From an uncultured Verrucomicrobiales bacterium (GTDB lineage: Bacteria; Verrucomicrobiota; Verrucomicrobiae; Limisphaerales; CANJSG01), in assembly GCA_946480965.1 (NCBI GenBank), contig CAMLMI010000033.1, positions 1 to 21,688 on the forward strand: 21,688 nt of DNA, in the 5' to 3' direction. The notes under the pieces were generated by a model. It saw only the letters and a program-made list of their open reading frames with translations. It ran no database searches and had not been told where the DNA came from. Position numbers and translations under genes: made by a program. How positions within the stretch are numbered: the first letter of the stretch is position 1; each line of letters opens with the position of its first letter. This document shows, piece after piece, positions 16,875 through 21,688 of the stretch.

Positions 16875-19800
16875 CATCTGCATCCGCCGGCCGGTCTTCG
16901 CGCTGATGCTGATCATGGCCCTCGTGGTCGTGGGCGCGACGAGCTACTTCAAGCTGGGCGTGGACCGGCTGCCCTCGGTCGATCTCCCCACCGTCCGCGT
17001 CAGCACCACCCTGCCCGGCGCGTCCCCGGCCGAGGTCGAGTCGCAGGTCTCCCGCATCGTCGAGGAATCGGTCAACACCGTCGCCGGCATCAACGAGCTG
17101 CGCTCCATCTCCGGCCCCGGCAACTCCATCGTCATCGCCACCTTCGAGTTGGACCGCGACATCGACACCGCCGCCCAGGACATCCGCGACGCCGTGTCGA
17201 AGATCCTCCGCCGCCTGCCCGAGGAGGTGCAGCCGCCGCAGGTGTCGAAGTTCGACAACGATTCCTCGCCGGTCATGACCTTCTCCCTTTCCGGCGACCT
17301 ATCGCTGCGAGAACTGACCGAATACGCCGACAAGGTCGTGAAGGTGCAGATCGAGCGCACCAGCGGCGTGGGCGAAGTCCGGCTGGAAGGCGCGGCCGAG
17401 CGGTCCATCAACCTGGAGATCGACGCTGATCGCCTCGCCGCCTACGGCCTGCCCGTCACCGCCGTGCGCGACGCGCTGAACCGCCAGAACACCGACGCCC
17501 CCGGCGGCAACATCACCGCCAGCGTCCGCGAACAGTCCCTCCGCACCCTCGGCCGCTTCACCGAAGCCGAGCAGTTCAACGACATGGTCATCGCCCAGCG
17601 CGACGGCTCGCCGGTGCGCTTCCGCGACATCGGCCGGGCGGAAGACGGCGTGAAGGAACAGCGCTCCGTCACGCGGTTGAACGGCAAACCCGCCGTCATC
17701 ATCGAGGTCCGCCGCCAGTCCGGCGCGAACACCGTGGCGGTAATCGAAGCGGTGAAGGCCAAGCTGCCGCCGCTTCTCGCCCAGCTCCCCAGCGGCGTGG
17801 AGTTCGAGATCATCCGCGACCAGTCGCGCTACATCTACCAGGCGCTGCACGAGATCAACGTCCATCTCGTCCTCGGCTCCGTCCTCGCCTGCATCGTCGT
17901 GCTGTTCTTCATGCGCGACTGGCGCTCGACCATCATCGCGGCCGTCGCCATCCCCACCTCCGTCATCGCCACCTTCGGCATGATGTGGGCGCTGGATTTC
18001 ACCCTGAACAGCGTGACCATGCTCGCGCTGGTGCTGATGGTCGGCATCGTCATCGACGACGCCATCGTCGTTTTGGAGAACATCTACCGCTTCGTGGAGG
18101 AGAAGAAGCTGTCGCCCTTCGACGCCGCCCGCGAGGCCACGGCGGAGATCGGGCTGGCCGTCATGGCCACGACCTTCAGCCTCGTGGTGATCTTTGTGCC
18201 GGTCTCGTTCATGTCCAGCATCTCGGGCCGGTTCCTCTACCAGTTCGGCATCACCGCCGCCGTCTCCGTTCTGGTGAGCCTGCTCGTCTCCTTCACCCTC
18301 ACTCCCATGATGAGCGCCCGGCTGCTGCGCCGGGAGAACGCCGGGGGCCATTCGCCCAAGTCGCGCGGCGGGATCTACGGCCGGTTCGAGGCCTGGTATC
18401 TGCGCCTCCTGGCCTCCGCCATGCGCCACCGCGTGCTCGTCGGCGTCGTCTCCGCCCTGATCATGCTGGCCTCCGTCCCGCTCTACTCGGTGGTGAAGCA
18501 GGAATACATCCCCACGGACATCGACGAGGGCGAGTTCGAGGTGCGCGTCACCGCACCCGAAGGCACCAGCATGGAATCGATGGACGCCGCCATGCGGGAG
18601 ATCGAGGCGGAGATCCTGAAGGTGCCTTCCGTGGAAACGCTGCTCTCCACCGTCGGTGGCGGCTTCATCGGCGGCGTGAACAGCGGCTCCGGCTACGTGC
18701 GGCTGGTGCCCTTCGAGGAACGCCGCTTCACCTTCGGCCGCCTGCTTTCGGAAACCATGCGCCTCCGTCCCTGGCGCGCCTGGCAGAACAACCGCACCCA
18801 GGGCGAGGTCATGGGCGAGATCCGCCAGCGGCTCCGCAAGTTCGGCCTCCGCGCCAGCGTCAGCAACATCCCCTCCTTCAACTTCGGCGGCTCCCGCTGG
18901 GACATCGACTTCGCCTTCCTCGGCCCCGAACTCGACAAGCTCTTCACCTACGCCAACGCCCTCCGCGAACGCGCCGACGAGCTCGGGCTGATCGACGCCG
19001 ACACCACGCTCAAGCTCGACAAGCCCGAGCTCCAGGTCGCCATCGACCGCGCGCGGGCCGCCGATCTCAACGTCTCCACTGCCGACATCGCCGACGCCCT
19101 CCGCCTCATGGTCGGCGGCGAGGAGGAAGCCTCCCGCTTCCGCGACGAGCAGATGAACGAGGACTACGACGTCTCCCTCCGCCTTGTGCGCACCGACCGT
19201 TCCGACGCCGAAACCATCTCCCGCCTCTTCGTTCCGAACGACGACGGAGGCCTCGTGCGCCTCGACAACGTGGTCAACCTCACGCCCAGCCTCACCGCGT
19301 CCCGCATCGACCGGCTCGACCGCCAGCGCCAGGTCAGCCTCCGCACCGGCATCGCCCCCGGCTACGCCATGACCGACCGGTTGGAAGCGCTGCAAAAGGC
19401 CGCCGCGGAGCTGAACATGGCCCCCGGCTACACCACGCGCATCGCCGGCAAGGGCCGCGAACTCGACCGCACGTTCAACGAGTTCCTCCTGGCCTTCGCC
19501 CTCTCCGTGGTCTTCATGTATATGATCCTGGCCGCGCAGTATGAGAGCCTGGTTCATCCGATCACGATCCTGCTCTCCCTGCCGCTCAGCGTGCCCTTCG
19601 CCCTGCTTTCGCTCTGGGTCACCGGCAGCACCTTGAACCTCTACTCCGCCCTCGGACTCCTGGTGCTCTTCGGTGTCGTCAAGAAGAACGCCATCCTCCA
19701 GATCGACCACATGAACCACCTGCGGCGAAGCGCGGGCCTCGACCGCCTGACCGCGATCATGGATGCGAACCGCGATCGGCTCCGGCCCATCCTGATGACC

Positions 19801-20046
19801 ACGCTCGCGCTCGTCGCGGGCATGTTGCCGCTGGCGCTGGGCACCGGTCCCGGCGCGGACGAACGCCGTTCCATCGCCATTGTCGTCATCGGCGGCCAGT
19901 CGCTGGCTCTCCTCCTGACGCTCGTCGTCACTCCCGTCGCCTACTCCTGGCTCGACGATCTCGGCGAATGGTTCCTCCGCCACCGCCGCTCGACCGCTGT
20001 TCCGGAAGGGCCATCCCGCAGCGAGGCCGACGCGGCGGTGCCCTGA
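16858..20046 (+). CDS. RND-family multidrug/solute efflux permease (AcrB/HAE1 type)
   Basis: This 1062-residue inner-membrane proton antiporter has the standard 12-span RND layout: the first span near residues 10-30, a large periplasmic domain, spans 2-6 (about 333-540), a second periplasmic domain, and spans 8-12 (about 870-1040). Proton-relay residues are in place: Asp400/Asp401 in GIVIDDAIVV of span 4 and Lys942/Lys943 in VVKKNAILQ of span 10. PVFALMLIM at the N-terminus and PGASPAEVE in the pore domain are family hallmarks. The length is normal. It starts inside the adaptor gene and is co-translated with it. The high number of charged residues in the periplasmic domains fits the HAE1 branch rather than the heavy-metal branch, but the substrate is unknown. 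A short GTCCGG/CCGGAC inverted repeat (20051-20075) follows the stop without a T tract. Confidence 0.96.
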   Translation: MQKLADICIRRPVFALMLIMALVVVGATSYFKLGVDRLPSVDLPTVRVSTTLPGASPAEVESQVSRIVEESVNTVAGINELRSISGPGNSIVIATFELDRDIDTAAQDIRDAVSKILRRLPEEVQPPQVSKFDNDSSPVMTFSLSGDLSLRELTEYADKVVKVQIERTSGVGEVRLEGAAERSINLEIDADRLAAYGLPVTAVRDALNRQNTDAPGGNITASVREQSLRTLGRFTEAEQFNDMVIAQRDGSPVRFRDIGRAEDGVKEQRSVTRLNGKPAVIIEVRRQSGANTVAVIEAVKAKLPPLLAQLPSGVEFEIIRDQSRYIYQALHEINVHLVLGSVLACIVVLFFMRDWRSTIIAAVAIPTSVIATFGMMWALDFTLNSVTMLALVLMVGIVIDDAIVVLENIYRFVEEKKLSPFDAAREATAEIGLAVMATTFSLVVIFVPVSFMSSISGRFLYQFGITAAVSVLVSLLVSFTLTPMMSARLLRRENAGGHSPKSRGGIYGRFEAWYLRLLASAMRHRVLVGVVSALIMLASVPLYSVVKQEYIPTDIDEGEFEVRVTAPEGTSMESMDAAMREIEAEILKVPSVETLLSTVGGGFIGGVNSGSGYVRLVPFEERRFTFGRLLSETMRLRPWRAWQNNRTQGEVMGEIRQRLRKFGLRASVSNIPSFNFGGSRWDIDFAFLGPELDKLFTYANALRERADELGLIDADTTLKLDKPELQVAIDRARAADLNVSTADIADALRLMVGGEEEASRFRDEQMNEDYDVSLRLVRTDRSDAETISRLFVPNDDGGLVRLDNVVNLTPSLTASRIDRLDRQRQVSLRTGIAPGYAMTDRLEALQKAAAELNMAPGYTTRIAGKGRELDRTFNEFLLAFALSVVFMYMILAAQYESLVHPITILLSLPLSVPFALLSLWVTGSTLNLYSALGLLVLFGVVKKNAILQIDHMNHLRRSAGLDRLTAIMDANRDRLRPILMTTLALVAGMLPLALGTGPGADERRSIAIVVIGGQSLALLLTLVVTPVAYSWLDDLGEWFLRHRRSTAVPEGPSRSEADAAVP

Positions 20047-20134
20047 ACCGGTCCGGGCTGTTCTCGGTGCCGGACTGCCCCGACAATCGCGCGACGCTTG
20101 GATCGGCGGATGTCGGCCCGAGCGATCCACTCCC

Positions 20135-20851
20135 ATGCCAGAACCACAGGTTTCCCGGAACAGACCCTGGCTCCGTTGGCTGGTGCCGTTGGTCATCGTC
20201 GCGCTGGCCTTGGCGTTGTTCCGCTCCGACGCCGTCGCCACCCGGCTGCGCGCGGCGCTGGATGCACTCGCCGGTCTCGGTCCTTGGGGCCCCGCGCTCT
20301 TCGTCGCGCTCTACGTCGTCGCCACCGTGCTCTTCCTGCCCGGATCGGTGCTGACGCTCGGGGCGGGCGCGGTCTTTGGGCTGGCCTGGGGCTCGGTTTG
20401 GGTATCGCTCGGCTCCACGCTCGGAGCCGCCGCCAGCTTCCTCATCGGCCGCCACCTGGCACGCGACGCGGTCCAGCGCCGGCTCGGCCACAACCCGCGC
20501 TTCGCCGCGCTCGACGCCGCCGTGGCCGAAGCCGGTTGGAAGATCGTGCTCCTCGTCCGTCTCTCACCGGTCTTCCCCTTCGGCTTGCTGAACTACGCCT
20601 TCGGTGTGACCCGCGTGAAGTTCACCCACTACCTGCTGGCCTCCTGGATCGGCATGATGCCCGGCACAGTGCTCTACGTGTATCTCGGCACCCTGGCCCG
20701 CGCCGCGACCGCCAGCGACCAACCCCGCACCGTCTGGGAATGGGCCGCGCTCCTCCTCGGCCTGCTCGCCACGCTCGCCGTGGTTCTCTACGTCGGCCGC
20801 ATCGCGAAACGGGCGATGTCGCAACGGCTCGCTCCTCCGGCCTCCTCTTGA
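20135..20851 (+). CDS. TVP38/TMEM64 (DedA-like) membrane protein
   Basis: This 238-residue inner-membrane protein has about five to six hydrophobic segments (near residues 13-30, 45-75, 80-105, 135-150, 165-190 and 205-225). The VTT/SNARE-associated domain signatures are visible: VLFLPGSVLTLGAGAVFG at about 64-81 and LSPVFPFGLLNYAFGVT at about 143-159. The related DedA and TVP38 proteins are linked to lipid scrambling and membrane homeostasis, but its own role is unknown. The ATG at 20135 is preferred; no Shine-Dalgarno is present. It lies 88 bp after the RND permease on the same strand, so co-transcription is possible. Its stop is only 6 bp from the stop of the convergent ester cyclase gene. 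Confidence 0.9.
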   Translation: MPEPQVSRNRPWLRWLVPLVIVALALALFRSDAVATRLRAALDALAGLGPWGPALFVALYVVATVLFLPGSVLTLGAGAVFGLAWGSVWVSLGSTLGAAASFLIGRHLARDAVQRRLGHNPRFAALDAAVAEAGWKIVLLVRLSPVFPFGLLNYAFGVTRVKFTHYLLASWIGMMPGTVLYVYLGTLARAATASDQPRTVWEWAALLLGLLATLAVVLYVGRIAKRAMSQRLAPPASS

Positions 20852-20857
20852 ATCGGG

Positions 20858-21295
20858 TCAATGGCCCTTTGTTGAACCGCCTTTAACCACGCTCTTCCGG
20901 GACAGCAGCAACTGCTCGGCGAGGTTCGAGATCGGCCATTCCTCCACGATCAAACCGTCGCGGAACCGGCTCGTGACCGCATCGCGCCACACGATCCCGC
21001 GCCCGGAGGCGGGGAATCCCTTGAAGGCACCCTGGTGCGTGGCCCGGAGCGTCCGCTGCCAGGCGATGCGGTCGCCGTTCTCCACCAGGATCTCCAGCTC
21101 GATCTGAAGATCGGGAAAGGCGCGCCGATATTGCTCGAGAAACTGGCGGATCAATTCGTGTCCCCCGACGAGATCCTCGCCGGGGAGATGCGCCACATAG
21201 TCGGGCGCGAAGAATTCCCCGATCCGTTCAACACGGCCCTCGATCAACAGCGCTTGATTGGCGGACCGGATCTTGGATTCGAGCGACGGTTTCAT
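20858..21295 (-). CDS. SnoaL-like ester cyclase family protein
   Basis: This 145-residue cytoplasmic protein has the cone-shaped alpha+beta SnoaL/NTF2-like fold. Family signs are RVERIGEFFAPDYVAHLPGED (the His36 region), FPDLQIELEILVENGDRIAWQRTLRATH (about 60-87), and GRGIVWRDAVTSRFRDGLIVEEW (about 98-120). Members are annotated as ester cyclases or polyketide cyclase-like proteins, often with no known substrate. The ATG at 21295 is chosen because the fold starts there; the frame runs open to 21427, where it overlaps the divergent gene, and that extension is Arg-rich and unlike the family. It is divergent from the ArsS-like gene, with 101 bp between the two starts. The two could share a promoter region, though no boxes were identified. 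Confidence 0.8.
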   Translation of the reverse strand: MKPSLESKIRSANQALLIEGRVERIGEFFAPDYVAHLPGEDLVGGHELIRQFLEQYRRAFPDLQIELEILVENGDRIAWQRTLRATHQGAFKGFPASGRGIVWRDAVTSRFRDGLIVEEWPISNLAEQLLLSRKSVVKGGSTKGH

Positions 21296-21396
21296 GGATG
21301 GCGGGTGCCGGACGCTGAAAGACCTTCCACCTTCCTGACAAGCCTTCTGGCCGGACTTTCTCCGCCTGCCGCTGGCGCGGCGGACGTTTCCCCTCC

Positions 21397-21688
21397 ATGA
21401 TCCCGGCCGTGACCGCCCCAGCCCCAATCGCCGCGAACGCCTTCGATGCCGCCCTGGCCCGGCACGGACTCGCGCTCCGGCGCGACCGTCTCGTCACGCT
21501 CCAGCTCAACGTCGGCCGGAAGTGCAACCAGACCTGCCGCCATTGCCACGTGGACGCCGCGCCCTGGCGCTCGGAAATGATGTCCGCAGAAGTGGCCGAC
21601 CGCGTCGTGCAATGGATGGCCGAGCATCGCCCCGCAGTGGTGGACATCACCGGCGGTGCGCCGGAGCTGAGCGACCATTTCCGCCGCT
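21397..21688 (+). CDS. arsS: ArsS-like radical SAM enzyme, 3' end cut by the window
   Basis: Only the first 97 residues are visible; the frame is open to the last base. The radical SAM cluster motif CxxxCxxC is present as Cys43, Cys47 and Cys50 (KCNQTCRHCHVDAAP), followed by the AdoMet-contact segment VVDITGGAPEL (about 81-91). The segments LQLNVGRKCN, CHVDAAPWRSEMM and DITGGAPEL closely match the arsenosugar-biosynthesis radical SAM protein ArsS. By family knowledge ArsS transfers the AdoMet deoxyadenosyl group to dimethylarsinous acid in arsenosugar synthesis. A related radical SAM family with the same N-terminus is the alternative. The ATG at 21397 is the first in frame and leaves a short extension before the core. 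It has no Shine-Dalgarno. Whether the C-terminus carries a selenocysteine or the DUF3641 domain lies outside the window. Confidence 0.85.
   Translation, partial: MIPAVTAPAPIAANAFDAALARHGLALRRDRLVTLQLNVGRKCNQTCRHCHVDAAPWRSEMMSAEVADRVVQWMAEHRPAVVDITGGAPELSDHFRR

Noticed and set aside
17299..20241. 980-codon open frame on the minus strand
   Set aside because: It is antisense to the RND permease, very rich in Gly, Asp, Glu and His, with no recognisable domain; a codon-bias shadow.

Overview
The window is GC-rich, densely coded bacterial DNA, most likely from a member of the Verrucomicrobiota (the wider PVC group is the alternative). The clues are a secreted protease with a PEP-CTERM sorting tail, a lipoprotein sulfatase, a very long propeller-type hybrid histidine kinase, a LemA/TPM operon, two short palindromic intergenic repeat elements, and mostly start codons without a Shine-Dalgarno sequence. 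The taxonomic call is an inference from gene content; no rRNA or other phylogenetic marker is present.

Layout. (1) Positions 1-2081 hold the 3' part of a ferritin-like protein with a complete-looking di-iron ligand pattern, followed 14 bp later by a xylose-isomerase-type TIM-barrel protein. (2) 2164-2251 is a tRNA-Ser(GGA) gene. (3) 2382-3788 is a lipoprotein sulfatase, followed by a strongly structured intergenic hairpin. (4) 4007-8263 is a 1418-residue sensor kinase: periplasmic propeller, Y_Y_Y domain, one membrane span, GAF, HisKA/HATPase and a C-terminal receiver. (5) 8377-10427 is a three-gene operon, lemA-like then two TPM-domain genes. (6) 10439-10546 is a MITE/REP-like element, then argG (10625-11869) and its rho-independent terminator. 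(7) 12163-13197 is an unrecognised exported protein, convergent with a PEP-CTERM trypsin-like protease (13234-14148, minus). (8) 14404-15324 is a serine O-acetyltransferase, followed by a second, different MITE-like element (15348-15449). (9) 15612-20046 is an RND efflux adaptor and permease with overlapping reading frames. (10) 20135-20851 is a TVP38/DedA-type membrane protein, convergent with a small SnoaL-like ester cyclase (20858-21295, minus). (11) From 21397 to the window edge is the start of a radical SAM protein closely resembling ArsS, the arsenosugar-biosynthesis enzyme.

Most of the region looks like ordinary chromosome: two amino-acid biosynthesis genes (argG, cysE), a tRNA, an efflux pump, and envelope or environmental-sensing genes. 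The sulfatase and the propeller kinase lie side by side and could form a sensing and degradation pair for sulfated glycans, but only proximity supports this. No CRISPR array, transposase, phage gene or integrase was seen. No gap between called genes exceeds 300 bases; the larger gaps (3789-4006, 10428-10624, 11870-12162, 14149-14403, 15325-15611) are described in the entries. I did not find a clear-cut new defence or mobile system. The most distinctive signals are the di-iron ferritin-like protein paired with a TIM-barrel gene, the two palindrome-ended repeat elements, and the anchored protease.
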